Notes under the pieces: generated by a model
Databases searched by the model: none
Told to the model about the DNA's origin: nothing
Seen by the model: only the letters and a program-made list of their open reading frames with translations
Position numbers and translations under genes: made by a program
Shown: positions 54,392 through 63,256 of the stretch, piece by piece
Layout: each line of letters opens with the position of its first letter
How positions within the stretch are numbered: the stretch's first letter is position 1
Assembly: GCF_003604215.1 (NCBI RefSeq)
Contig: NZ_QXGS01000005.1
Span: 62,001 to 126,000 of the forward strand
Direction of reading: 5' to 3'
DNA: 64,000 nt
From: Teichococcus vastitatis
GTDB taxonomy: Bacteria > Pseudomonadota > Alphaproteobacteria > Acetobacterales > Acetobacteraceae

Positions 54392-55537
54392 CTATGCGGT
54401 CTCCTCGATCGGCGCGGCGGCGGTGCCGCGCAGGATGTGGCCGCAGCGCAGGCGTTGCGGCGTGTCGGCGGGCGAAAGGGCCGCCACCGTGATGAAACCT
54501 TGTGCGCGCAGCCCGGCCGCCGCGGCATTGTCCGCGCCGAGCGGCAGAAACACCCGCAGCGGCACCGGCGGCACCGGCGCGGCGCGACGCACCGCATCCG
54601 GGTACAGGGTCATGCCCGTGGCCGCTTCCTCGCCCGACCGGTAGCGGCCGCCACGGGCCAGCTCGCCGGTGGTGCCGGGACCATACAAGGTGAAGGCGAC
54701 GCCGACGTGGTACTGCAGGCCGCGGAATTCCACCGGATCGAGGGTGATGCGCAGGCCCACGGCGCGCTCGCGGATCGCGGCGACGATGGCGGCGGCATTG
54801 TCGGCGATGGCGCGGGCGTCGGGCGGCAGCTCCGCCTCGCGCAGCGCCTGCAACGCCCGATCGGCGGGTCCGGCCGCGGTCAGCAACGCGGTCAGGCCGA
54901 TGGCGGGCGGGCCGGCCATGGCGGCCAGTTCCCGCACGGCGGCCGCATCCTTGCGGTCCAGCGCACGGGCCAGCCGGCGGCGCAGCTCGCCATCCACCCC
55001 CGCCGCGTCCAGCAGCGCCGGCGCCATGCGTGGCAGGGTGATGTCGAGGCTCGGATCGGTGACGCCGACCGCCGCCAGTGCCTCGACGCCGAGCAGCGCC
55101 ACCTCGGCATCCGCCTCCGGGCAGTCCACGCCGATCAGCTCGATGCCGGCCTGGGCGATCTGCCGCTCAGGGGCAAGCTGGCTGCCGCGCATGCGCAGCA
55201 CCTGGCCGGAATAGGACAGCCGCAGCGGGCGCGGCACGTCGGCCAGCCGGGTCGCGGCGATGCGGGCCACCTGCGGCGTGGTGTCGGCGCGCACCCCCAT
55301 CATGCGGTGGCTGTCCGGATCGATCAGGCGAAAGGTCTGGTCGGCCACGGCGGCGCCGGAGCCAGCGAGCAGGCTGTCCTCGAACTCCAGCAGCGGCGGC
55401 TTCACCCGCTCGTAGCCATGGGCCGCGAACACCGCCAGCATGCCCTCCACCAGCGCGGCTTCCCGCGCCGCCTCGGGCGGCAGCAGGTCGGCGAGGCCGG
55501 AAGGCAGCAGAGCGGGGCTGGGCAGGTCTTCGGTCAT
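54392..55537 (-). CDS. hisZ: ATP phosphoribosyltransferase regulatory subunit
   Basis: A 381-residue HisRS-like paralogue that activates the short form of HisG in histidine synthesis. Class II synthetase-like parts are visible: [56 protein letters not shown] and [11 protein letters not shown]. The full histidyl-tRNA synthetase C-terminal anticodon domain is replaced by a short tail, as in HisZ. The ATG at 55537 begins [12 protein letters not shown]. hisG is not in the window. Confidence 0.93.
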   Translation of the reverse strand: MTEDLPSPALLPSGLADLLPPEAAREAALVEGMLAVFAAHGYERVKPPLLEFEDSLLAGSGAAVADQTFRLIDPDSHRMMGVRADTTPQVARIAATRLADVPRPLRLSYSGQVLRMRGSQLAPERQIAQAGIELIGVDCPEADAEVALLGVEALAAVGVTDPSLDITLPRMAPALLDAAGVDGELRRRLARALDRKDAAAVRELAAMAGPPAIGLTALLTAAGPADRALQALREAELPPDARAIADNAAAIVAAIRERAVGLRITLDPVEFRGLQYHVGVAFTLYGPGTTGELARGGRYRSGEEAATGMTLYPDAVRRAAPVPPVPLRVFLPLGADNAAAAGLRAQGFITVAALSPADTPQRLRCGHILRGTAAAPIEETA

Positions 55538-55692
55538 GGTTCCAGTGCCGAGGGCCGAAACGCTCCGGTGAGCGTGGTACGGGCAAACGGCGGCTGTGTG
55601 GCAGCGCGACGCGATCCCGGCAAGGGTTTGATCGTCCGCGGCGGCATGAAGTCCGGCGTGAAGCGGAATGCAGCGGAAAACGTTGCACCGGC

Positions 55693-56259
55693 ATGAGCGA
55701 CCTCCGTCCCACCCGCCTGAACCGTCGCCGCCTGGCTTTCGCCCTGCCCTTCGCGCTGCTGGCCGGCTGCGCCACCGATCCGGCCCGCCTTTACCTGGGG
55801 GGCTGGGGCGTGTCGGTGCGCGGGGCAGCACTGAACGCGCCCTTCCAGTTCGGCGATCTGTCGCGCTGGAACGGCCAGCCGGACCGGGCGGCACTGGCGG
55901 TGGTGCAACTGGAATACCTGGCGGATGAATTCTCCAACAGCGGCTACTGGAGCTACCGGGTGTCGCCCCTAGTGACCATGCAGCTCCAGCAGGCGCGCGG
56001 CGAGGTGCGGCGGACGCTCGGCATCGCCGGGGACGCACCGCCCGAGGCCGTGATGAACCTGCTGCGCCAGGCCGCCTACAGCCTGCAGAACGGCCAGCGC
56101 GGCAGTGCCGAAGCGGCCTTGGCCAGTCCGTTCTTCAGCTTCGGTCCCGCCGGCACGCTGCGCGCATTGTCCAGCCTGCCATGGCTGCGGCGCGCCGCCG
56201 AGGCCTCCGGCGCCGCCAACGCCGAAATCCGGCGGCTGGACAACGAGCGCAACAGCTGA
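55693..56259 (+). CDS. Putative lipoprotein
   Basis: A 188-residue protein with a lipoprotein signal (RRRLAFALPFALLAGCATDP, lipobox Cys near residue 26). The mature part has no family I recognise. It contains AVVQLEYLADEFSNSGYW and a helical C-terminal region (EAVMNLLRQAAYSLQNGQRG). It is divergent from hisZ and lies 71 bases upstream of the transglutaminase/amidoligase gene, so it may belong to that unit. Confidence 0.75.
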   Translation: MSDLRPTRLNRRRLAFALPFALLAGCATDPARLYLGGWGVSVRGAALNAPFQFGDLSRWNGQPDRAALAVVQLEYLADEFSNSGYWSYRVSPLVTMQLQQARGEVRRTLGIAGDAPPEAVMNLLRQAAYSLQNGQRGSAEAALASPFFSFGPAGTLRALSSLPWLRRAAEASGAANAEIRRLDNERNS

Positions 56260-56330
56260 GTTGCTGCCCGTATCCCCCGGCAGAAACCGCGGGCTATGCT
56301 GCGTTGCAGGAACGAAGCCCGGGACCTTGC

Positions 56331-59300
56331 ATGTCGATCCACGTCGCGCTGATCCACCGCACCTCCTATCGCTATGACCGGCCGGTGACGCTGGGGCCGC
56401 AGACCATCCGGCTGCGCCCGGCGCCGCATGCGCGAACGCCCGTGCTGTCCTACGCGCTGCAGATCCAGCCGAAGAACCACTTCATCAACTGGCAGCAGGA
56501 CCCGCAGGGCAATTTCCTGGCCCGGGTGGTGTTTCCCGAACCGGTGACGCGGTTCGAGGTGACGGTGGACCTCGTGGCCGACATGGCCACCATCAACCCG
56601 TTCGACTTCTTCCTGGAACCCGAGGCCGAGACCTGGCCCTTCACCTACGATCCGGTGCTGGAGCAGGAGCTGGCGCCGTTCCGCCGCGCCGTCGCGCCCG
56701 GGCCGCTGCTGACAGCCCTGCTGGCCGAGGTGCCGCAGGACCAGCAGGGCACCGTCACCATGCTGACGCAGATCAACGCGCTGGTGAACCGCAAGGTCTC
56801 CTACATCGTGCGGCTGGAGCCGGGTGTCTGGACACCGGAGGAAACGCTGGCGGAAGGGCGCGGCTCCTGCCGCGACAGCACCTGGCTGCTGGTGCAGTTG
56901 ATGCGTCACCTCGGCTACGCCGCCCGCTTCGTCTCCGGCTACCTGATCCAGCTGGTGGCGGACCAGAAGCCGCTGGAGGGACCGGAAGGCCCGAGCACCG
57001 ACTTCACCGACCTGCATGCCTGGGCCGAGGTCTACCTGCCCGGCGCCGGCTGGGTGGGACTCGACGCCACGTCGGGCCTGCTGACCGGCGAGGGCCACAT
57101 CCCGCTGGCCGCGACGCCGGAGCCGCAATCCGCCGCGCCGATCTCCGGCCTGATGAGCAAGGCCGAGGTGGCGTTCGATTTCGGCATGGGCGTGTCCCGC
57201 GTGCGCGAAACGCCCCGCGTCACCAAGCCCTATTCCGAACAGGCCTGGGCGGCGATCCTCGCCGCCGGGGAGGCCGTGGACGGACAGTTGAAGGAGGGCG
57301 GCGTCCGCCTGACCATGGGGGGCGAGCCCACCTTCGTGTCCGCCACGGATCTGGAAGCCGATGAATGGAACACCACCGCGCTCGGCCCCACCAAGCGGCG
57401 CATGGCCGGCCGGCTGCTGAAGCGACTGGTGCCGGAATGGGCGCCGGGCGGCGTGGTGCAATACGCCACCGGCAAGCACTACCCCGGCGAGCAGCTGCCG
57501 CGCTGGGCGCTGAATGCCTTCTGGCGCAAGGATGGCGAGCCGGTCTGGATGAACCCTGCCCTGCTGTCCGATGACGACCACGCGGACCACGCCGACGCCG
57601 CGGACGCCGCCGCATTCGCCCGCAGCCTGACCGAACGCCTCGGCCTGGCGCCGCATTTCGTGCAGCCGGCGCATGAGGACATTCACTATTACCTGTGGAA
57701 GGAGAACCGCCTCCCCGCCAACGTCGTGGCCGAAGGCGCAAAGCTGCGCGATCCGCTGGAGCGGGCGCGGCTGGCCAGGGTGTTCGGCCAGGGGCTGGGC
57801 AGCAGCGTGGGCTCGGTTCTGCCGCTGCGCCGCTCCGCCGACGGCGCATGCTGGGAAACCGGTTGGTGGCTGTTCCGCGAAGGCAACCCGATCTTTCTGA
57901 TTCCGGGCGACAGCCCGATCGGCTTCCGGTTGCCGCTGGAAAGCCTGCCCTGGGCGGACCCGGCGGCGATCCCGGCGCAGTTCGAGCGCGATCCCTTCGC
58001 GCCGCATCCCTCGCTGCCGCCGGCCCCTGCCTTCCGACAGGCCAGCCTGCCCGGCCGGGCGGGCCCGCAGGACGGTTCGCCGGGCTTCCCACTGCGGCAC
58101 CAGACCGTGGCCGATTCCGTTTCCGCTGGCACCGAAGGATTGCTGCCGGCCGCCGCCAGCTTCCGGCGCAGCGCCGCGCCCGCCGCCAAGATCCAGCCAC
58201 CCCCTGCGGCCAGGCCGCAGCACAACCGGCCCGAGCCGGACCCGGTGCGCACCGCCCTCGCTGTGGAAGCGCGTGGCGGCCGGCTGCACGTCTTCTTTCC
58301 GCCGCTCTACGCCATCGAAGACTGGCTGGAGCTCTGCGCCGCGGTGGAGGACACCGCTGCCGCAACCGGGCGGCGCGTGGTGCTGGAAGGCTACGGCCCA
58401 CCCTCCGACCCGCGCATCGAGAGCTTCTCCGTCACCCCCGACCCCGGCGTGATCGAGGTCAACATCCATCCTTCACGTTCCTGGTCCGTCGACGTGGCGC
58501 GCACCGAGCGGCTCTACGCCCTGGCGCGGGAAGAAGGGTTGGCGGCCGAGAAGTTCATGCTGGATGGCCGCCACGTCGGCACCGGGGGCGGCAACCACGT
58601 GGTGATGGGCGGCGACACCACGGCGGAGAGCCCCTTTCTGCGGCGGCCCGACCTGCTGAAATCCCTGGTCGGCTTCTGGCACAACCATCCGAGCCTCAGC
58701 TTCCTGTTCGCCGGGCTGTTCATTGGCCCCACCAGCCAGCATCCGCGCATCGACGAGGCGCGGCAGGACATCCTGAACGACCTGGAGATCGCCTTTGCCC
58801 AGGTGAAGCCGTTCGAGCCGGCGCCGCCCTGGAAGACCGACCGCCTGTTCCGCAACGTCCTGGCGGACATGACCGGCAACACCCACCGCACCGAGTTCTG
58901 CATCGACAAGATGTATTCGCCGGACGGGCCGGGCGGCCGCCGTGGCCTGGTGGAATTCCGCGCCTTCGAAATGCCGCCCTCGCCGCAGATGTCGGTGGCG
59001 CAAATGCTGCTGATGCGCGCCGCCGTGGCCGCCTTCTGGAAGACGCCGTATGAGCGGCGGCTGGTGCGCTGGGGCTCGCGCCTCCACGATGACTTCATGC
59101 TCCCCCACTACGCCGAGCAGGATTTCGCCGACGTCATCGAGGAATTGCGGTCCCTGGGTGCGCCATTGGAAAAATCCTGGTTCGACCCGCACCTCGCCTT
59201 TCGCTTCCCGGTGCTGGGCGAAACCACGGTGCGCGATGTCGGGCTGGAGCTGCGCCACGCGCTGGAGCCCTGGCACGTGCTGGGCGAGGAAAGCACCGCC

Positions 59301-59747
59301 TCCGGGACCGCGCGCTACGTGGACAGCTCCACCGAGCGGCTGCAGCTGCGCGCCACGGGCTTCGTGCCGGAGCGCTTTGTGCTCGGGGTCAACGGCCGCG
59401 CCCTGCCGATGGCGTCCACCGGCCGCGCCGGCGAATACGTGGCCGGCGTGCGTTTCAAGGCCTGGGCGCCGCCTTCCGCCCTGCATCCCGGTATCGGTGC
59501 GCAGGCGCCGCTCACCTTCGACCTGTGGGACAGCTGGACGGGCCGTTCGCTCGGCGGCTTCACCCACCATGTGGTGCATCCGGGCGGCCGCAATTACGAG
59601 CGCTTTCCGGTCAACGCCAACGAGGCCGAGGCGCGGCGGCGCTCCCGATTCTTCGCTTTCGGCCACAGCCAGGGTGCCCGGCCGGCGCCGGTCGTGGTGC
59701 AGGGCGCGGAGCTGCGGCGCACGCTTGACCTGCGCCGGCTGGCCTGA
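56331..59747 (+). CDS. Transglutaminase-like protein fused to a DUF2126 putative amidoligase domain
   Basis: A large 1138-residue protein. An N-terminal bacterial transglutaminase-like domain (to about residue 270) has the Cys in EGRGSCRDSTWLLVQ, His in FTDLHAWAEVYLP and Asp in GWVGLDATSGL. From about residue 325 (RLTMGGEPTFVSATDLEADE) it is DUF2126, a putative glutamine-synthetase-fold COOH-NH2 ligase. A Pro/Ala-rich linker is near residues 570-640. It is cytosolic by sequence. The ATG at 56331 follows the lipoprotein gene. Together with the next two genes it forms a recurrent cassette of undetermined function. Confidence 0.9.
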   Translation: MSIHVALIHRTSYRYDRPVTLGPQTIRLRPAPHARTPVLSYALQIQPKNHFINWQQDPQGNFLARVVFPEPVTRFEVTVDLVADMATINPFDFFLEPEAETWPFTYDPVLEQELAPFRRAVAPGPLLTALLAEVPQDQQGTVTMLTQINALVNRKVSYIVRLEPGVWTPEETLAEGRGSCRDSTWLLVQLMRHLGYAARFVSGYLIQLVADQKPLEGPEGPSTDFTDLHAWAEVYLPGAGWVGLDATSGLLTGEGHIPLAATPEPQSAAPISGLMSKAEVAFDFGMGVSRVRETPRVTKPYSEQAWAAILAAGEAVDGQLKEGGVRLTMGGEPTFVSATDLEADEWNTTALGPTKRRMAGRLLKRLVPEWAPGGVVQYATGKHYPGEQLPRWALNAFWRKDGEPVWMNPALLSDDDHADHADAADAAAFARSLTERLGLAPHFVQPAHEDIHYYLWKENRLPANVVAEGAKLRDPLERARLARVFGQGLGSSVGSVLPLRRSADGACWETGWWLFREGNPIFLIPGDSPIGFRLPLESLPWADPAAIPAQFERDPFAPHPSLPPAPAFRQASLPGRAGPQDGSPGFPLRHQTVADSVSAGTEGLLPAAASFRRSAAPAAKIQPPPAARPQHNRPEPDPVRTALAVEARGGRLHVFFPPLYAIEDWLELCAAVEDTAAATGRRVVLEGYGPPSDPRIESFSVTPDPGVIEVNIHPSRSWSVDVARTERLYALAREEGLAAEKFMLDGRHVGTGGGNHVVMGGDTTAESPFLRRPDLLKSLVGFWHNHPSLSFLFAGLFIGPTSQHPRIDEARQDILNDLEIAFAQVKPFEPAPPWKTDRLFRNVLADMTGNTHRTEFCIDKMYSPDGPGGRRGLVEFRAFEMPPSPQMSVAQMLLMRAAVAAFWKTPYERRLVRWGSRLHDDFMLPHYAEQDFADVIEELRSLGAPLEKSWFDPHLAFRFPVLGETTVRDVGLELRHALEPWHVLGEESTASGTARYVDSSTERLQLRATGFVPERFVLGVNGRALPMASTGRAGEYVAGVRFKAWAPPSALHPGIGAQAPLTFDLWDSWTGRSLGGFTHHVVHPGGRNYERFPVNANEAEARRRSRFFAFGHSQGARPAPVVVQGAELRRTLDLRRLA

Positions 59748-59760
59748 TGGCGGCGCGCCG

Positions 59761-62283
59761 TTGAACCCCCTCCTGCCGCCGCCCGATTCCGGCGCCTTCG
59801 CCGCGTTCGACGAGATGGTGGACGGCCAGGGACGGGTGCGGCCGCATTGGCGCAGCCTGCTCGGCGCGTTGTCGGACGTAAGGGATCATGCGGGCGGGCT
59901 GGCCGAGGCGTGCCGCCGCCTGGACCGGCTGTTCGAGGACGAAGCCTCCGCCCTTCTCGCCGCGCCGCCCGCCGATGGCGCCGGCCATTGGCGGCTGGAC
60001 CCGGTGCCGCTGCCGCTGCCGGCATGGGAGTTCGCGCTGCTCGCGGACGGGCTGCGCCAGCGCGCCCGGCTGCTGGAAGCGGTGCTGCGTGACCTGTACG
60101 GCCCACAATCCACCCTGGCTGCGGGGCTGGTGCCGCCGGACCTGGTGTTCGCCAACGCCGCCTTTCTGCGTCCGGTGCGCAGCGAGGGTCGCCCCTCCCT
60201 CGGTCCGATGCTTAACCTGTACGCTGCCGATCTGCTGCGCCGTCCGGATGGGAGCTGGTGCGTGCTGGCCGACCGCACCAGCCGCGCCGCCGGCGTCGGC
60301 ATGGCGCAGGAGAACCGGCTGATGCTGGCACGCACCCTGCCCGGCCTGTTCGCAGGACAGGCGGTGCGGCCGCTGCGGCCGTTTCTGGACCGCTGGCAGG
60401 ACACGCTGCAGCGCCTGGCGCCGGCGACGCGGGAGCATGCGGCCACGGCGCTGCTGACCTCCGGCGCCCGCCATCCGCTGTGGTCGGAACATGTTCTGCT
60501 GGCCCGTGAGCTGTCCTGCGCCCTGGTGGAGCCGGGAGATTTGACGGCACGCGGCGGGCTGGTGTTTCTCAAGACGCTGCGCGGCCTGCAGCCGGTGGAT
60601 GTGCTGTTGCGCCGGATCGAGGCGCTGCGCCTCGATCCGCTGGAATTTGGTGGCAGCGAGGGAATTCCGGGGCTGATGGATGCGTGGCGGCAGGGCGGCG
60701 TCGCCATAGTCAATCCGCCCGGCTGCGAGCTGGCGGAATCGCCCCTGCTCGGTCCGTTGCTGCCGGCGCTCAGCCAGTATCTGCTCGGCGAGCCGCTTCG
60801 GTTGCCGGCGGCTGGCAGCCACTGGCTCGCCGATCCGGCTGCGCTGGCGGCCTTGCGGCGGGATCCGGCATCCTGGCTGCTCCGCGCAATCCATGGCGGC
60901 GCGGAACCGGTTGGGCCGCTGGGCCATCTGTCGGAAGCCCAGCGGCACCGCTGGCTGCTGCAACTGGAGGAACGGCCGCGGGACTTCGTGGCGCTGCGCG
61001 AGCCGATATCCTCCGTCGCCCCGGCGGCCCAGGGCGACCATCTGGCGCCCCGGCCGGTGCTGCTGCGGATGTTTCTGCTGCAGGACGGCGGCGACTGGCA
61101 CGTGATGCCTGGTGGCCTGGCGCGTGTGCCGGCCATTGGCGCCGTGCCGCTGGGGCCGCTGCCGCAGGGCGGCCTGGCCAAGGATGTGTGGGTGCTGAGC
61201 GAGGAAGGCAGCCGAATCCAGGGCCCGGCGGCCATGCCGCGCCCGCCGCTGGTGATCCGCCGCGCCGCCGGCGAACTGCCCAGCCGCGTCGCCGACAACC
61301 TGTTCTGGCTCGGCCGCTACGTCGAGCGCGTGGAAGGCGCGGCCCGGCTGATGCGTGCGGCTTTGAACCGCATGGAGCGCGGCTCGCTGCTGCCACGGGA
61401 GATGGCGGAGCTGGCCGCGCTGTCCGCCGCGCTGCGCCATGCCGGGCTGGTGGCGGCGGAAGACGTGCCGACCGGCACCACCAGTGCCGCGCTGCAGGCG
61501 GCGCTGTGGCGGGCATTGAGGGACAAGGGCCCGATCGGCTTCGACCTCGACGAGGTGGCGCGACTGGTGGAACGGCTGCGCGACCGCATGACGGATGACA
61601 TGCACGCCCTGTTCCTTCTGCCGCTGCGGGCCGTGCGCATCCAGGCGGAAGCGCGCCATCGCGGCCTGCAGGGGCTGGAGGACGTGCTGGCAGGGTTGCT
61701 GCGCTATTCCGCCGGGGTGGCCGGCGCCGCGGCCGAGAACATGGTGCGCGCCGGCGGTTACGCCTTTCTGGACCTCGGGCGCCGCATGGAACGGGCGCAA
61801 ACCATCGCTTCGCAGCTGGGCTTTGCGCTGGACCAGCCGGCCAGCCGCGCCGAGGGTGGGCTGCGTTTGGCGCTGGAATTGTGCGACTCGGTGATCACCT
61901 ATCGCAGCCGATACCTCGGCGTGCTGCAGGCGGCGCCGGCGCTGGATCTGGTGCTGGCCGATCCGGGCAATCCGCGCGGCCTGGTGTTCCAGTTCCAAGC
62001 CATCTCCCGGCTGCTGCGCGACGTCGGCGGCGGACCGGAACAGGCATTGCTGCCTCTGGTCGCGGCGCTGGAGCACCGCGTAGCAGACATGCCTGCCGCC
62101 GTGCAGGCCGCCGCCGATCCGGATGCTGCGGCGGTGGCGCTCGCCCCGGAGCTGGCGGCGCTGGAGCGGGAGATCGCCGCGCTGTCGGGTGCCATGTCGC
62201 GGCGCTACTTCGCGCTGCTGCCGGCGGTGCAGTCGCTCGGCGGGGAATGGGCGCAGCCGGTCCCGGGCGGCAGCAGCGAATGA
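59761..62283 (+). CDS. Circularly permuted ATP-grasp and alpha-E domain fusion protein
   Basis: An 840-residue fusion. Residues to about 490 form a circularly permuted ATP-grasp ligase domain (YDEM-type start AAFDEMVDGQGRVRPHW, LADRTSRAAGVGMAQENRLM, LVFLKTLRGLQPVDVLLRRI). From about residue 505 an all-helical alpha-E (DUF403-type) domain follows (ELPSRVADNLFWLGRYVERVE). In many genomes these two are separate neighbouring genes. A TTG at 59761 is the best start because the conserved N-terminus lies upstream of the first in-frame ATG at 59815. It lies 13 bases after the DUF2126 gene. Confidence 0.88.
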   Translation: MNPLLPPPDSGAFAAFDEMVDGQGRVRPHWRSLLGALSDVRDHAGGLAEACRRLDRLFEDEASALLAAPPADGAGHWRLDPVPLPLPAWEFALLADGLRQRARLLEAVLRDLYGPQSTLAAGLVPPDLVFANAAFLRPVRSEGRPSLGPMLNLYAADLLRRPDGSWCVLADRTSRAAGVGMAQENRLMLARTLPGLFAGQAVRPLRPFLDRWQDTLQRLAPATREHAATALLTSGARHPLWSEHVLLARELSCALVEPGDLTARGGLVFLKTLRGLQPVDVLLRRIEALRLDPLEFGGSEGIPGLMDAWRQGGVAIVNPPGCELAESPLLGPLLPALSQYLLGEPLRLPAAGSHWLADPAALAALRRDPASWLLRAIHGGAEPVGPLGHLSEAQRHRWLLQLEERPRDFVALREPISSVAPAAQGDHLAPRPVLLRMFLLQDGGDWHVMPGGLARVPAIGAVPLGPLPQGGLAKDVWVLSEEGSRIQGPAAMPRPPLVIRRAAGELPSRVADNLFWLGRYVERVEGAARLMRAALNRMERGSLLPREMAELAALSAALRHAGLVAAEDVPTGTTSAALQAALWRALRDKGPIGFDLDEVARLVERLRDRMTDDMHALFLLPLRAVRIQAEARHRGLQGLEDVLAGLLRYSAGVAGAAAENMVRAGGYAFLDLGRRMERAQTIASQLGFALDQPASRAEGGLRLALELCDSVITYRSRYLGVLQAAPALDLVLADPGNPRGLVFQFQAISRLLRDVGGGPEQALLPLVAALEHRVADMPAAVQAAADPDAAAVALAPELAALEREIAALSGAMSRRYFALLPAVQSLGGEWAQPVPGGSSE

Positions 62284-62293
62284 GGAGCGCGCG

Positions 62294-63181
62294 ATGATCT
62301 GGCGCGTGCGCCACACCACCGGCTACCGCTATGCGAGGCCGGTGGACCTCGCCAGCCACATGCTGCACCTGACGCCACGCGACCTCGCTTGGCAGCGCGT
62401 CCTCTGGCACCGGCTGCGCTGCACGCCGGAGCCGGCGCGGATCAGCCACAGCCGGGATCACTTCGGCAATCCGGTCACCTGGCTGTTCATGGAGCAGCCG
62501 CACGATACCTTCGAGGTGGTCACCGAAGCCGAGGTGGAGGTGGTGCCGCAGCCGCTCCCACGCGCGGCCGATACCCTGCGCTGGGAAGCGGTGGTGCAGG
62601 CGGCGCGGCGCGATCCCGCGGCGGCCGAGTTCACCTTCCCCTCCCCGCTGCTGCCGGAAACGCCCGGCGCCACCGCCTATGCGGCCGCGTGTTTTCCGCC
62701 GGGCCAGCCGGTGCTGGCCGGCCTGCTGGCGCTGAACGGCCGTGTGCATCGCGACTTCCTGTTCCGCGGCGGCGTCACCAGCATCTCGACGCCGGTGTCG
62801 GAGGTGCTGGCGCGGCGGGAGGGCGTTTGCCAGGACTTCACCCACCTGATGGTGTGCGGGCTGCGCGGCCTCGGCCTGCCGGCCCGCTACATGTCCGGCT
62901 ACATCCGCACCCGCCCGCCTCCGGGCGAGGCGCGGCGCATCGGAGCCGACCAGTCGCATGCCTGGGTCGCGGCCTGGCTCGGGGGGGAGCATGGCTGGGT
63001 TGATCTTGATCCTACCAACGACCTGCTCGTGTCCACGGAGCACGTCGCGCTGGGCTGGGGGCGTGATTTCGGCGATGTTTCGCCGCTGCGCGGGATCATC
63101 CTGGGCGGCGGCCGGCACAGCCTGCATGTCGGCGTCGACCTGCGTCCCGCCGCCGACGCGGTGGACGATCCGCCAAGCTGA
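62294..63181 (+). CDS. Transglutaminase-like cysteine protein
   Basis: A 295-residue protein of the bacterial transglutaminase family. The N-terminal domain reads HTTGYRYARPVDLASHMLHL. The catalytic triad is Cys in RREGVCQDFTHLMV, His in ADQSHAWVAAWLG and Asp in GWVDLDPTNDLL. The ATG at 62294 has GAGGAG upstream, 10 bases after the ATP-grasp gene. It is the second transglutaminase-like protein of the locus. Whether it cuts or joins peptide bonds is not known from sequence. Confidence 0.92.
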   Translation: MIWRVRHTTGYRYARPVDLASHMLHLTPRDLAWQRVLWHRLRCTPEPARISHSRDHFGNPVTWLFMEQPHDTFEVVTEAEVEVVPQPLPRAADTLRWEAVVQAARRDPAAAEFTFPSPLLPETPGATAYAAACFPPGQPVLAGLLALNGRVHRDFLFRGGVTSISTPVSEVLARREGVCQDFTHLMVCGLRGLGLPARYMSGYIRTRPPPGEARRIGADQSHAWVAAWLGGEHGWVDLDPTNDLLVSTEHVALGWGRDFGDVSPLRGIILGGGRHSLHVGVDLRPAADAVDDPPS

Positions 63182-63256
63182 GGCAACGCTTGGCCCGTGC
63201 CGCCGTTGTGTTCAGCAACCCGCCGGACTCCACCGCGCGGCAAAGGAAAGCTCGCC

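Noticed and set aside
54391-54597. An N-terminal extension of PurA.
   Set aside because: It would be Arg/Cys-rich and lies inside hisZ. The conserved N-terminus begins at the ATG at 54390.
59611-62319. A 902-codon minus-strand frame opposite the ATP-grasp/alpha-E gene; a similar 797-codon frame at 56076-58469 lies opposite the DUF2126 gene.
   Set aside because: Both are antisense mirrors of well-supported genes, with no ribosome-binding site and no motifs.
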